DNA from: Billgrantia zhangzhouensis | GTDB lineage: Bacteria > Pseudomonadota > Gammaproteobacteria > Pseudomonadales > Halomonadaceae | Assembly (NCBI RefSeq): GCF_021404465.1 | Contig: NZ_JABFTT010000003.1 | Location: 62,001 to 126,000, forward strand | DNA length: 64,000 nucleotides | Direction: 5' to 3' | Shown: piece by piece, positions 8,885 through 17,438 of the stretch | How positions within the stretch are numbered: the first letter of the stretch is position 1 | How the letters are laid out: every line of letters begins with the position of its first letter | Made by a program: the position numbers and the translations under genes | The notes under the pieces: generated by a model | The model's input: only the letters and a program-made list of their open reading frames with translations | The model's database searches: none | What the model was told of the DNA's origin: nothing

Positions 8885-10297
8885 CTACATCAGTTCTTCG
8901 CCGGCCAGTGCCAGACGTGAGCGCTCCACGCTGCGCAGGGTCACGTGGCCGGCATGGGCCCAGTTGCTGAAACGCTGTACCACCGCCGCCATGCCGCAGG
9001 TGTTGGCGGTGAGGTAGGGGGTGTCGATCTGGCCGACATTGCCCAGGCAGATGATCTTGGTGTTGCGCCCGGCTCGGGTGAGCAGGGTCTTGAGCTGCTT
9101 GGGAGTGAAGTTCTGTGCCTCGTCGATGATCAGGAAGGTGTCGTTCAGCGTGCGCCCGCGCATGAAGCCGGGAGCGCGGATCTGCACGCGGGAGCCGATC
9201 AGGCTGCGCGTTGCGTCCTGGCTCCAACTGGTGCTGCCGTCATGCTCGTCGCGCAGCAGGTTGTCCATGTTGTCGTGGAAGGCGCCCATCCACGGTGACA
9301 TCTTCTCCTCCTCGGTACCGGGCAAAAAGCCGATGTCCTCGCTCATCGAGATAGGGGCCCGGGTGAACACGATGCGCTCGAAGCGCTTGGCATCAAGGGT
9401 TTGCTGGAAGGCTGCCGCCAACGTCATGAAGGTCTTGCCGGTACCGGCGCTGCCGGCAATGGTGACCAGGTCGATATCGTCGTCCATCAACAGGTTCAGG
9501 GCGAAGTTCTGGCGGCTGTCGTGGGCATGCACGCCCCATACGCCATCCTTATGGCGATAGTTGGTCAACAGTTGCAGTCGTGCCTGGGTGGGGCTCAGCT
9601 CGCGCACGATGGCCTCGAAGCTGGCACCGTTCTCGCAGTCGGACACTAGCATGCCCAGGTGCCAGTCGCTGGGGATGCGACCGTCCAGGCGGTAGAAGGT
9701 GCGGTGGTCGACTCGTTCCACCTCGACTTCGACCTCCATCTGGCCCCAGGGGCCGCTACCACCTTCCACATCGGGATAGATGCGAACGCCCTCGAGCATG
9801 ACATCGCTGTCGCTGAAGGCACGGTCGGTCAGGTAGTCCTCCACCGGGACATTCAACGCCGTGGCCTTTACCCGCAGGTTGATGTCCTTGGTGACCAGGA
9901 TCACCGAGGCGTCGGGCCGCTCGTCGCGCAGCCGGCAGGTCTCGGCCAGCAGCACGTTGTCGGGGCTCTCCGCGAGATGCTCCAGCGGCTCCAGTTCGGG
10001 GTAGCAGAGAAACCGAAGCTTGCCGAGCGTAGCGCCGCCGGCCCGGGGGATCGGTATGCCTTTCTGGATTTCGTCGAAGGTGACTTGATTGGTGAGATCG
10101 GAGAGGGTGCGGCTGATCTGGCGGGCGGTGCGAGCGATCTCGCGCAGGCCATTCTTGTGCTTGTCGAGTTCCTCGAGCACGGTCATGGGGATGACCACCT
10201 CGTGTTCCTCGAATTGATACAGGGCAGTGGGGTCATGCAGCAGGACGTTGGTGTCCAGTACATATAAGCGCTTGGCTTTCTTGTCGAGTCGTACCAT
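8885..10297 (-). CDS. PhoH-family ATPase with N-terminal PIN domain
   Basis: This 470-residue protein has an N-terminal PIN domain, 'LYVLDTNVLLHDP' at about residues 10-22 with further acidic residues around 100-140. A PhoH ATPase domain follows, with Walker A 'GSAGTGKT' near residue 255 and a Walker B-like 'FLIIDEAQNF' near 390. This PIN-PhoH (PhoH2/YlaK-like) architecture is linked to RNA unwinding and cleavage in related proteins. It is single-gene and convergent with the antiporter operon. The tail of the intergenic spacer holds a short tandem duplication (ATCAGTTTCTCACTAC twice, about 8856-8889) that reaches the stop region. Confidence 0.9.
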   Translation of the reverse strand: MVRLDKKAKRLYVLDTNVLLHDPTALYQFEEHEVVIPMTVLEELDKHKNGLREIARTARQISRTLSDLTNQVTFDEIQKGIPIPRAGGATLGKLRFLCYPELEPLEHLAESPDNVLLAETCRLRDERPDASVILVTKDINLRVKATALNVPVEDYLTDRAFSDSDVMLEGVRIYPDVEGGSGPWGQMEVEVEVERVDHRTFYRLDGRIPSDWHLGMLVSDCENGASFEAIVRELSPTQARLQLLTNYRHKDGVWGVHAHDSRQNFALNLLMDDDIDLVTIAGSAGTGKTFMTLAAAFQQTLDAKRFERIVFTRAPISMSEDIGFLPGTEEEKMSPWMGAFHDNMDNLLRDEHDGSTSWSQDATRSLIGSRVQIRAPGFMRGRTLNDTFLIIDEAQNFTPKQLKTLLTRAGRNTKIICLGNVGQIDTPYLTANTCGMAAVVQRFSNWAHAGHVTLRSVERSRLALAGEELM

Positions 10298-10718
10298 CGG
10301 GGCAGGGCTCCTGAGTTGACGGCACCTACAACACTGGCCTTCACATCATTCCATTGGTATGACAGTCCGGCTCACTGGCGGCCAGTGCCACTTCGCGAAC
10401 GTAGCTCCTTATATGGCTTTCGTTACCTAAAGCATGGAGTCTTCCGGCTTCGGTTGCCATCGAAATACTTCAACGCAAGGCACGAGAGCAGCAACCGCAG
10501 CATATCGCGATCTTGCTCGAACATCACTCCACCGCCGGCAAGGTGACTGGAGTCGAGCCCATGGTGAGCGGCAAAGGAAGAAAAGTCGTGTTAACGTTGG
10601 CTGAGCATATAGCGTTACGCAGCGTAACGGCGTAAGGTAGAGCAAATAACAAATGGCCCGACACGGCATACCTGCACGAATGTGGATTCGTGCGATTGGG
10701 GAAGGTGTCACGGCGATA
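10298..10718. other. Intergenic region upstream of phoH and the MITE
   Basis: No convincing gene is seen in these 421 bp; the open frames here lack coding character and known domains. The composition is more AT-rich than the neighbouring genes. It must contain the phoH promoter on the minus strand, but no clear -35/-10 pair stands out. Confidence 0.5.
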
Positions 10719-10856
10719 GGCTCTGTTTGAAAAATCGGCGAATGAAGGCTAGACAAGGCAAAAACGGCAAAAAATACGCAGTTTACGTGTTGTAAATGAG
10801 TACTTTGAGCCGATGTTAAGCCGTATGGCCAAGTGCAGCCGGTTTCGGACAGAGCC
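10719..10856. repeat. MITE-like inverted-repeat element, 138 bp
   Basis: The left end begins GGCTCTGTTTGAAAAAT and the right end, read in reverse, begins GGCTCTGTCCGAAACC, giving a terminal inverted repeat with a perfect first eight bases. The interior is AT-rich and has no coding potential. The pattern fits a non-autonomous miniature transposable element of a kind scattered through halomonad and pseudomonad intergenic DNA; the latter is from memory and was not searched. No clear target duplication was found. It lies 43 bp upstream of the zipA-like start. Confidence 0.55.
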
Positions 10857-10899
10857 TGGGGGAATGCCTCGTGGGCCAGCACAGGCAGAGGTACGCAGG

Positions 10900-11571
10900 A
10901 TGGAGCCGGTCGTAGCGGTACTGATCGTAGCGGGAGTGGCGTTGCTGCTCGCGCTAGTGTGCATGGTGGCCTTTCTCAAGAGCCGTAGTGCTCGCAGCGA
11001 ACTAGAGGAAGCGCCTTTGGCAACGCGGCACATGGCGGAGGCGGCCCAGATAGATGTGCCTGAAACGGTACCCCTTCCGGTAGCAGGCGCCCAGCCGGAG
11101 CCGATGCGCCGCTTTCAGGTCGCCTCAGACAAGAAAATCAAGCAGTGCCTGTTCGTGATTCTCGACTGGCCCGGGTTGGATACCAATCGCCGCCTGGCTC
11201 GCCTGCTCAAGGAATACAACGCCAACTACGACGCCAAGCTGGGCGTGTACAAGATCCGCGATCCTCTCGCGGGCTACAAGCTCACCATCGCCAATTCATC
11301 GCCACCCGGCACCCTGCCGCCCATACATGAAGGCGAGGACCAGCCGATCGTCAGCGGTGTCTCCATCCTTATCCACTTCGTGAGCAAGCGCAGCGTGGCG
11401 CGCAATCCCGAGACGTTGATCGACATCACCCAATCCATTGCTGCCATTGGGGGCCATATCCTCGATGCCGAACGCAATACCGTCAGCGAAGAGGAATTCG
11501 AGCAGTTGCGACAGCATGCGCAGAACTCGAAAGCCGTCCTGGAGCGTGGGGTTCCTCATGAGGGAGGCTGA
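10900..11571 (+). CDS. ZipA-like membrane-anchored protein with FtsZ-binding-type domain
   Basis: The protein has 223 residues from the ATG at 10900: an N-terminal membrane anchor ('VVAVLIVAGVALLLALVCMV'), a short linker of about 50 residues, then a ZipA_C-like domain. Domain features include 'YKLTIANSSPPGTLPP', 'VSGVSILIHF' and a C-terminal 'IGGHILDAERNTVSEEEFEQLR', which mirror the FtsZ-binding domain of ZipA. The linker is far shorter than the long Pro/Gln-rich linker of canonical ZipA, and no ligase gene is adjacent as it usually is for zipA. It is therefore probably a second, divergent ZipA paralogue. The longer frame from 10813 would start inside the MITE and is less likely. Confidence 0.65.
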   Translation: MEPVVAVLIVAGVALLLALVCMVAFLKSRSARSELEEAPLATRHMAEAAQIDVPETVPLPVAGAQPEPMRRFQVASDKKIKQCLFVILDWPGLDTNRRLARLLKEYNANYDAKLGVYKIRDPLAGYKLTIANSSPPGTLPPIHEGEDQPIVSGVSILIHFVSKRSVARNPETLIDITQSIAAIGGHILDAERNTVSEEEFEQLRQHAQNSKAVLERGVPHEGG

Positions 11572-11670
11572 TGGAAAGAAGCAGGTCCGAGGCCGACGCG
11601 TTTCTCTCGGCCCTGTTCTAAACTGACAGGCCATCTCCGCCCACGCCGCCCTATGGATAAGCACACATGA

Positions 11671-12213
11671 ATGGACCGTGAAACGATGACCTCCGTCCTG
11701 AATGATCCTGACCCTGAGGCTACGAGCCAGGTTCGGGTACAACAGCTCTCGGCAGGCGATATCTCCACGCTACATGACTTGCTGACGGTATTCGGCGATG
11801 CCTTCGGTGAACCGGATACCTATGGCGATGCGCGCCCTGGCCGCGCCTATCTGGAGCGCCTGCTGGGACGCGATAGCTTCATCGCCCTGGCGGCTCTCAA
11901 GGGCGCCAAGGTGGTAGGGGGCTTGGCAGCTTACGAGCTGCACAAGTTCGAGCAGGAACGAAGCGAGATCTATATTTACGATTTGGCGGTGGCAGAAGCT
12001 CACCGACGCGAGGGCATTGCCACTCTGCTGATAAAACGGCTAAAGACGATAGCAGCGCAGCGTGGTGCTTATGTCATTTACGTTCAGGCGGATCTCGGCG
12101 ATACGCCGGCTATTGAGCTTTATTCGAAACTCGGCGTTCGTGAGGACGTGCTGCATTTCGATATCGCGGTACCGCTGGGGACCGCATCAGCCAGCGCCGA
12201 GTGCAAGACGTGA
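11671..12213 (+). CDS. AAC(3)-I-like aminoglycoside N-acetyltransferase (GNAT)
   Basis: This 180-residue GNAT strongly resembles aminoglycoside 3-N-acetyltransferases of type I. Characteristic stretches are 'FIALAALKGAKVVGGLAAYEL', 'KFEQERSEIYIYDLAVAEAHR', the acetyl-CoA loop R-R-E-G-I-A and 'GAYVIYVQADLGDTPAIELYSKLG'. Such enzymes acetylate gentamicin-type aminoglycosides with acetyl-CoA in the cytoplasm. No attC site is adjacent, so this is a chromosomal homologue rather than a cassette copy. Its native substrate may differ from clinical drugs. It is followed closely by a second GNAT gene. Confidence 0.8.
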   Translation: MDRETMTSVLNDPDPEATSQVRVQQLSAGDISTLHDLLTVFGDAFGEPDTYGDARPGRAYLERLLGRDSFIALAALKGAKVVGGLAAYELHKFEQERSEIYIYDLAVAEAHRREGIATLLIKRLKTIAAQRGAYVIYVQADLGDTPAIELYSKLGVREDVLHFDIAVPLGTASASAECKT

Positions 12214-12229
12214 CGCTGCCAGAGAGGGC

Positions 12230-12787
12230 ATGATGTTCGAATTGGAAACGCCGCGCTTGTTCCTGCGCCCGCTGGCGACCAGCGATCTGCCGGAGCTGGC
12301 CGCAATACTGGCCGATCCTGAAGTGATGCGCTACTCGCTGCGCGGTGTTTGCGACGAGATGGCGACCCGAGTTTTTCTCGATTGGTGTTTCGACTGCTAT
12401 ATCAACCATCGTACGGGACCGCTGGCACTGGTCGACAGGAACAGCGGCGAATTTGTCGGTTTCTGCGGGGTATCTCCGGAAAGAGTGAAAGGTAGTGCGG
12501 TATTGAGCCTGGGCTACCGGCTCGCCAGGCGTTACTGGGGCCAGGGGCTGGCTACCGAAGCCGCTACCGCCGCGCTCGCTCATGCCTTCGAGGAGCGGTG
12601 TTTCGATTCGATCGTTGCCATCGTCGAACCGACGCACATTGCCTCATTGCGAGTCGCGGAAAAGGTGGGGTTCGAACGCTTCGAGACGTGCGAGTTCCAC
12701 CAGCGCCCGGTGCGCCTGTACCGAATGCGGCGAGCGCAATGGTTGCAGCGCTTGACCGCTGACGCCGACCAAGCGGGTATGGACTGA
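12230..12787 (+). CDS. GNAT-family N-acetyltransferase (RimJ/RimL-like)
   Basis: This 185-residue protein has the RimJ/RimL-type layout: N-terminal 'LETPRLFLRPL', the acetyl-CoA-binding 'YWGQGLATEAATAAL' and the C-terminal 'NIASLRV'-like segment 'HIASLRVAEKVGFERFE'. Relatives acetylate ribosomal protein N-termini or small amines; the substrate is unknown here. Tandem ATG codons at 12230 and 12233 follow 'AGAGAGG', and the first is used. It starts 16 bp after the AAC(3)-like gene stop, so an operon is likely. Confidence 0.8.
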   Translation: MMFELETPRLFLRPLATSDLPELAAILADPEVMRYSLRGVCDEMATRVFLDWCFDCYINHRTGPLALVDRNSGEFVGFCGVSPERVKGSAVLSLGYRLARRYWGQGLATEAATAALAHAFEERCFDSIVAIVEPTHIASLRVAEKVGFERFETCEFHQRPVRLYRMRRAQWLQRLTADADQAGMD

Positions 12788-12806
12788 CTCAACCCCGGGA
12801 AGCGAC

Positions 12807-13427
12807 ATGAACCTGACGACCTTGTGGCTCTTCATACCGGCCTGCTTCGCGCTGAATCTGGCACCGGGCCCCAACAACCTGCTCTCCATGAGCAACGCCA
12901 AGCGCTACGGTGTGAACGTGGCCTGCCTGGCGGGCATCGGTCGCCTGGTCGCGTTCATGGTGATGATTGCGCTGGCGGCCTCCGGGCTTGCCACGCTGCT
13001 GTACGCTTCGGAGAAACTATTCCTTGCCGTCAAGCTGCTGGGGGCCGTCTACCTGTTCTGGCTGGCCTACCAGCTGTGGTTCGCTGCGCCTGGTGAAGAG
13101 CGGGAGTTCGAGGGACGGCAGCTCAGCCTGCTGGGGTTGGCACGCCAGGAATTCCTGTTGGCCGCCGGCAATCCCAAGGCGATATTGATCTTCACCGCTT
13201 TCTTGCCGCAGTTCGTCGACCCGGCCGGCCACGTTGCCCTGCAGTTCACCATCCTGGGGGCGCTGTTTCTGCTGCTCGAATGGATCGCCATCGCCGGCTA
13301 TGCCTATGTCGGCGCCTTCCTGCGTCGGTGGTTCTCCCGTCCTGCCATGAGACAGCTGTTCAATCGCAGCTGCGCGACCTTGCTGGCCAGTGCCGGGGTT
13401 GGGCTGCTGGTCGCTCGGCGGCAATGA
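12807..13427 (+). CDS. LysE/RhtB-family amino-acid exporter
   Basis: This 206-residue protein has about six hydrophobic helices and the N-terminal signature 'PGPNNLLSMSNAKRYG', typical of the RhtB/LysE translocator family, plus 'AAGNPKAILIFTAFLPQFVD' near residue 115. The family exports amino acids or their derivatives by proton-driven efflux from the inner membrane. It begins 19 bp after the GNAT gene and shares orientation, so it may be co-transcribed. The substrate cannot be deduced. Confidence 0.85.
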   Translation: MNLTTLWLFIPACFALNLAPGPNNLLSMSNAKRYGVNVACLAGIGRLVAFMVMIALAASGLATLLYASEKLFLAVKLLGAVYLFWLAYQLWFAAPGEEREFEGRQLSLLGLARQEFLLAAGNPKAILIFTAFLPQFVDPAGHVALQFTILGALFLLLEWIAIAGYAYVGAFLRRWFSRPAMRQLFNRSCATLLASAGVGLLVARRQ

Positions 13428-13472
13428 TGAACTGAAGTGAATCAATGGCGAGGCAATTAGAGGAGCCGCAAC

Positions 13473-13883
13473 ATGAAGCCACGCATCAGCATGATTACGC
13501 TCGGAGTCCGCGATCTCGCGACATCGATTCGGTTCTACGAGCAAGGGCTGGGCCTGCCCCGCATGGAGTCGCCGCCGGAAGTGGCCTTCTTCACCCTCAA
13601 CGGTACCTGGCTGGGGCTCTACGGCCGTGAGGCGTTGGCCGAGGATGCTGGCGTTTCACCCGAGGGTAGCGGCTTCACCGGCATCGCCCTGGCGCACAAC
13701 CTGGCCTCCGAGGCGGAGGTCGACGAACTGCTGGAGCAGGCGGTCGCCGCCGGGGCCAAGCTGGTCAAGCCGGGCCAGAAGGTCTTCTGGGGCGGTTATT
13801 CCGGCTACTTCGCCGACCCGGATGGCTATCTCTGGGAAGTGGCGCACAACCCCTTTGCCTGGGTTGGACCGAAGGACGAATAG
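13473..13883 (+). CDS. VOC-family (glyoxalase-fold) protein
   Basis: This 136-residue protein is made of two paired beta-alpha-beta-beta-beta units. It opens with 'ISMITLGVRDLATSIRFYEQGLGLP' and ends with 'GYFADPDGYLWEVAHNP', the standard vicinal-oxygen-chelate metal-site framework. Members include glyoxalases, dioxygenases and antibiotic-binding proteins; nothing here selects one. 'GAGGAG' precedes the ATG. It is convergent with the lrp-like gene. Confidence 0.8.
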   Translation: MKPRISMITLGVRDLATSIRFYEQGLGLPRMESPPEVAFFTLNGTWLGLYGREALAEDAGVSPEGSGFTGIALAHNLASEAEVDELLEQAVAAGAKLVKPGQKVFWGGYSGYFADPDGYLWEVAHNPFAWVGPKDE

Positions 13884-13898
13884 CGCCCTCCAAGTGCG

Positions 13899-14357
13899 CT
13901 AATCGCCCAGCGGCAGCCGTGTCTCGAACTTGGTGCGCTTGCGCGATATCAACGTGCGGAACTTGTGCACGCCGTCGCTGGCATCCAGCACGCGGTCGCA
14001 GAAGCGATCGTAGCATTGCATGTCGGGCACGCTGACGATCAGCACGAAATCCACCTCGCCGGTGACCTGGTAGCACTGGGTGACTTCGGGGGCGGCCTCC
14101 ATCTGCTTGATGAAGCGGCCGTAAAGCGCCTTGTCGTCTCGTGTCATGGTGACTTCCACCACCATGTGAAGGTTGGCGCCCAGTGCTTCCGGCGTCAGGA
14201 TTGCCACTTCGCGCTGGATCACGCCTTGTTCCTTCAGGCGGCGAACGCGCTTCAGGCATGCCGAGGGTGAAAGCCCGACCCGCTCCGCCAGCGCCTGGTT
14301 GGTCAGGCTGGCATCGTGCTGCAGCTGGTCGAGGATCCTCAGGTCGAGTCTGTCCAT
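13899..14357 (-). CDS. Lrp/AsnC-family transcriptional regulator
   Basis: The product is 152 residues. An N-terminal winged helix-turn-helix ('LDLRILDQLQHDASLTNQALAERVGLSPSACLKRVRRL') is followed by a C-terminal RAM (ligand-sensing) domain with 'VTGEVDFVLIVSVPDM'. The ATG at 14357 gives the usual start 'MDRLDLRILD'. It is transcribed away from the nucleoside-gate membrane protein gene across a 126-bp spacer, so it may control that gene or itself; the effector is unknown. Confidence 0.9.
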   Translation of the reverse strand: MDRLDLRILDQLQHDASLTNQALAERVGLSPSACLKRVRRLKEQGVIQREVAILTPEALGANLHMVVEVTMTRDDKALYGRFIKQMEAAPEVTQCYQVTGEVDFVLIVSVPDMQCYDRFCDRVLDASDGVHKFRTLISRKRTKFETRLPLGD

Positions 14358-14483
14358 GTGCAGAAAATTTCCCTCGGAGCCTACAGAAAGCAACATTCTT
14401 CCCGTTTCAGGGTAAGAACGCCATCGCCTTGTTCGCTACATGAGTAAAGTAAGCGGCTGACCCCCCAACGGAACGATGCCCAC

Positions 14484-15488
14484 ATGACACAACGACTTCC
14501 TGCTCGCCTGCTCAACCCGATGGGCAAGCTGTTGCGCGAGGCCTGGACGGTCTATTGGACCCTGCTCAAGGTGATGGTACCGGCACTGCTGATCGTGAAA
14601 GCGCTCGAAATGCTGGGCATGACCGAACTGCTCGGCCAATGGCTCGCGCCGTTGATGGCGCCGCTGGGGCTGCCGGAGCCGCTGAGCCTGGTGTGGGCCG
14701 CCACGCTGCTGACCAACATCTACACCGGCCTGGTCATCTTCTTCGAAGTCACGCGGGATACGCCGCTGACCGTAGCGCAGGTCACGGTGCTGGGGGCGCT
14801 GATGGCCGTAGGGCACTCGCTGCCGATAGAGGGGGCCGTGGCGCGCATGGCCGGCGTGCCCTGGTGGCTGACCGTGTTGCTGCGGCTTGGCGGTGCCTGG
14901 CTGTTTGGATGGCTGCTGCACTTGAGCTACTCGCTGGGCGGCTGGCTTCAGCACGCCAACCACGTGGTGTGGCAGCCTTCCGCCCAGGAGGCAACCCTGG
15001 CGGCCTGGCTACAGGGCCAGGCGACGACGCTGGCAACCATCTTCGTGGTGATCTTCGCCCTGATGAGCTTGCTCAGGCTGCTTCACTGGCTGGGCGTCGA
15101 GCGGCTGATCCACAAGCTGCTCTACCCGCTGCTGCGGCTGCTGGGCATCGGCCCGGCAGCCGCCAACATCACCGTGATCGGCATCACCCTGGGGCTCACC
15201 TTTGGTGCCGGCCTGCTGCTGCGCGAGGCGCATTCCGGTCGCCTGACCCCGCGGGACATCGTGCTCACGCTCTGCTTTCTCGGCCTGTGCCACAGCCTGA
15301 TCGAGGATACGCTGCTGATCATGCTGATGGGTGCGGATCTCTCCGGCCTGCTATGGGCACGGCTCGGCTTCGCGCTGGTGGTCATCGCCCTGCTGGCGAG
15401 GCTGCCATGGTTGAGCTGCGCGGAACTGCCATCCTGGATGTTCTCTTCGCGGGCGGTGTCGGGGGGCGAGTCGCGCAGCGAAGGGTAG
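14484..15488 (+). CDS. Nucleoside-recognition (Gate) domain membrane protein
   Basis: This 334-residue polytopic membrane protein contains two Gate/nucleoside-recognition-like modules. 'WAATLLTNIYTGLVIFFEV' and 'GALMAVGHSLPIEGAVARM' lie in the first half, and 'GLTFGAGLLLREAHSGRL' with 'LCFLGLCHSLIEDTLLI' in the second, showing internal pseudo-symmetry. The family is related to nucleoside transporters and FeoB-type gate helices; the substrate is unknown. It is divergent from an Lrp-type regulator that may control it. Confidence 0.75.
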   Translation: MTQRLPARLLNPMGKLLREAWTVYWTLLKVMVPALLIVKALEMLGMTELLGQWLAPLMAPLGLPEPLSLVWAATLLTNIYTGLVIFFEVTRDTPLTVAQVTVLGALMAVGHSLPIEGAVARMAGVPWWLTVLLRLGGAWLFGWLLHLSYSLGGWLQHANHVVWQPSAQEATLAAWLQGQATTLATIFVVIFALMSLLRLLHWLGVERLIHKLLYPLLRLLGIGPAAANITVIGITLGLTFGAGLLLREAHSGRLTPRDIVLTLCFLGLCHSLIEDTLLIMLMGADLSGLLWARLGFALVVIALLARLPWLSCAELPSWMFSSRAVSGGESRSEG

Positions 15489-15701
15489 GGTGGCCTCCTA
15501 CTGCCCATGGGTCAGGCGCTGCCAGGTAGGTGAATGCTTACTGGGGCGGAGGCCGTTGCATGGGCGGGACTGGGGTTAAGGCCAGGAGCATCCACGGGTA
15601 AACGATAGCATGGTAATCTTTCCTGAAATGCACCCGTCCTGGCTGCCTGACGCTTCGGAAGCCACTAGCGGACACACCTTCCCGGACCGAATGGAGCTGG
15701 C

Positions 15702-16079
15702 ATGAAGCTGTTGCGTGGTTTCCTGTGGTTGCTTGCCTTTCAACTGCTCGGCCACGCCACCGTCGAGCTACTCTCGCTGCCGGTCTCCCACGCCATGGCC
15801 GGGCTGCTGTTGCTGCTGGCCTGGCTGTTGGTGAAGCGAAGGCTCAACGAGAGTGTGGCCACGGCCAGCCAGGCGCTGATACCACTGCTCGCCATGTTGA
15901 TCATGCCCGGCGTGGTGGGCGTGTTCTTCGTGATCGATGAGTTCGCTGGTCACTGGACGGCGATCATGCTGGCGCTGGTGGTCGGCACCTTCCTCAGCGT
16001 GCTGACCACGCTTCTGTTGATGCGACGCTTCATGCCACGGGAGGCCGTGGACACCGAGACGCGGAACCGCCAGCTATGA
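15702..16079 (+). CDS. lrgA: CidA/LrgA-family holin-like protein
   Basis: This 125-residue protein has four hydrophobic segments and the family stretches 'LPVSHAMAGLLLLLAWLL' and 'PLLAMLIMPGVVGVFFV'. CidA/LrgA proteins are small inner-membrane proteins tied to murein hydrolase control and, more recently, to organic-acid uptake. Its stop overlaps the lrgB start at 16076, so the two are translationally coupled. 'GGAGCTGG' precedes the ATG. Confidence 0.85.
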   Translation: MKLLRGFLWLLAFQLLGHATVELLSLPVSHAMAGLLLLLAWLLVKRRLNESVATASQALIPLLAMLIMPGVVGVFFVIDEFAGHWTAIMLALVVGTFLSVLTTLLLMRRFMPREAVDTETRNRQL

Positions 16080-16786
16080 GCGAGCTGCACGCATCTCTGC
16101 TGAACACCCCCATCCTGGCTGTCGCCCTGACGCTGGCGGCCTATCTCGGCGGCGTACGCCTGTTCGAGCGGCTCGGCCGGCCGAGCTGGTGCCCGGCGGT
16201 GCTGATCGGCGCGCTATTGACGGCAGCCGCACTATGGCTGCTGCGTTACGAGTACATCGACTATCAGCGCAACGTGGCTTGGCTGACCCTGCTGCTGGGC
16301 CCCGCCACCGTGGCACTGGCGGTACCGCTCTACCAGCAGCGTCAGCATATCTTTGCCCTGTGGAAGCCCATCCTGTGCTGCCTGCCGCTAGCCGCGGCGC
16401 TGGCGGCGCTCTACGCCGTGCTGATCGCCTGGCTGCTGGGAACGCCGCCCACGGTGCTGGCCTCGCTGGCGCCGAAGTCGGTCACCGCACCCATTGCCAT
16501 GGGAATTCTGGAACAGCTCGGCGGCTCGCTCTCGCTGATGCTGGGCGGTCTGCTGATCACCGGCGTGCTGACCACCATCTTCGTCTCGCTGCTGGCCAAG
16601 TGGCTCAAGATCGATGACAAGCGGATTCTCGGTTTCGCGCTCGGCGTGAACGGCCACGCCATCGGCATCGTGCGCGCCTTCGAGCTTGGCCCCACTGCCG
16701 GCGCCTTCGCCTCGCTCGGCATGAGCCTGACGGGCATCTTCACTGCGATGCTGCTGCCGCTGGTATGGCGGCTGCTGGGAGTCTGA
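16076..16786 (+). CDS. lrgB: LrgB/CidB-family membrane protein
   Basis: The product is 236 residues and about seven hydrophobic helices. Family marks include 'LGPATVALAVPLY', 'ASLAPKSVTAPIAMGI' and 'FALGVNGHAIGIVRAFELG'. It is the partner of the preceding LrgA-like protein, with which it overlaps by four bases. The pair is expected to act in the inner membrane in control of autolysis or transport of small organic acids; no LytSR-type regulator is adjacent. Confidence 0.9.
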   Translation: MSELHASLLNTPILAVALTLAAYLGGVRLFERLGRPSWCPAVLIGALLTAAALWLLRYEYIDYQRNVAWLTLLLGPATVALAVPLYQQRQHIFALWKPILCCLPLAAALAALYAVLIAWLLGTPPTVLASLAPKSVTAPIAMGILEQLGGSLSLMLGGLLITGVLTTIFVSLLAKWLKIDDKRILGFALGVNGHAIGIVRAFELGPTAGAFASLGMSLTGIFTAMLLPLVWRLLGV

Positions 16787-16853
16787 AGTCGCGGTCCGAC
16801 AACAAGAGCCTGCGATCTGTTAAGAAGAGGCCAAATGCATGGAAGGAGGAAGG

Positions 16854-17423
16854 ATGACCGAAAAAGAGAAGATGCTGGCCGGCGAGCTCTACAATCCGCG
16901 CGATGCCCAGCTCCTGAGCGAGCGTCACCGCGCCCGCATGTTGACCAAGGCCTTCAACGACACCCGCGACGACCAGGGTCAGGAGCGCAAGCGGCTGTTG
17001 AGTGAGCTGTTTGGCGCCATGGGCAAGGGCACCTTCATCGAGCCACCTTTCTACTGCGACTACGGCGGCAACATCACGCTGGGCGAGCGGGTCTTCTTCA
17101 ACTTCAACTGCGTGATTCTCGACGTGGCGGAGGTCTCCATCGGCAATCACACCATGTTCGGTCCCAACGTACAGGTCTATACCGCTACCCACCCGCTCGA
17201 TGCCGAAGAGCGCCGCAGCGGCCTGGAAGCCGCCAAGCCGATTACGATAGGCGACGACGTCTGGATCGGCGGTGGGGCGATTCTCTGTCCCGGCGTTACC
17301 ATCGGCGCCCGCTCTGTCATCGGTGCCGGTAGCGTGGTGACCAAGGATATCCCCGAAGACGTGTTCGCCGCCGGCAACCCCTGCCGGGTGGTACGCCCGC
17401 TAAAGAACGAAGCATTGCGCTGA
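16854..17423 (+). CDS. Sugar O-acetyltransferase (Maa/LacA/NodL-like)
   Basis: This 189-residue protein has the N-terminal Mac domain 'EKEKMLAGELYNPRDAQL' and hexapeptide repeats ending in 'VWIGGGAILCPGVTIGARSVIGAGSVVTKDIPEDVFAAGNPCRVVRPL'. Its length and motifs match maltose/galactoside acetyltransferases, trimeric left-handed beta-helix enzymes using acetyl-CoA. A very strong ribosome binding site (GGAAGGAGGAAGG) precedes the ATG at 16854. fosA starts 15 bp after its stop. Confidence 0.9.
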   Translation: MTEKEKMLAGELYNPRDAQLLSERHRARMLTKAFNDTRDDQGQERKRLLSELFGAMGKGTFIEPPFYCDYGGNITLGERVFFNFNCVILDVAEVSIGNHTMFGPNVQVYTATHPLDAEERRSGLEAAKPITIGDDVWIGGGAILCPGVTIGARSVIGAGSVVTKDIPEDVFAAGNPCRVVRPLKNEALR

Positions 17424-17438
17424 AAAGGGGGGGAGGCA

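Noticed and set aside
8856-8889. Short tandem repeat (16 bp twice) at the phoH 3' end
   Set aside because: Only two copies with no spacer pattern; not a CRISPR array or a regulatory array.
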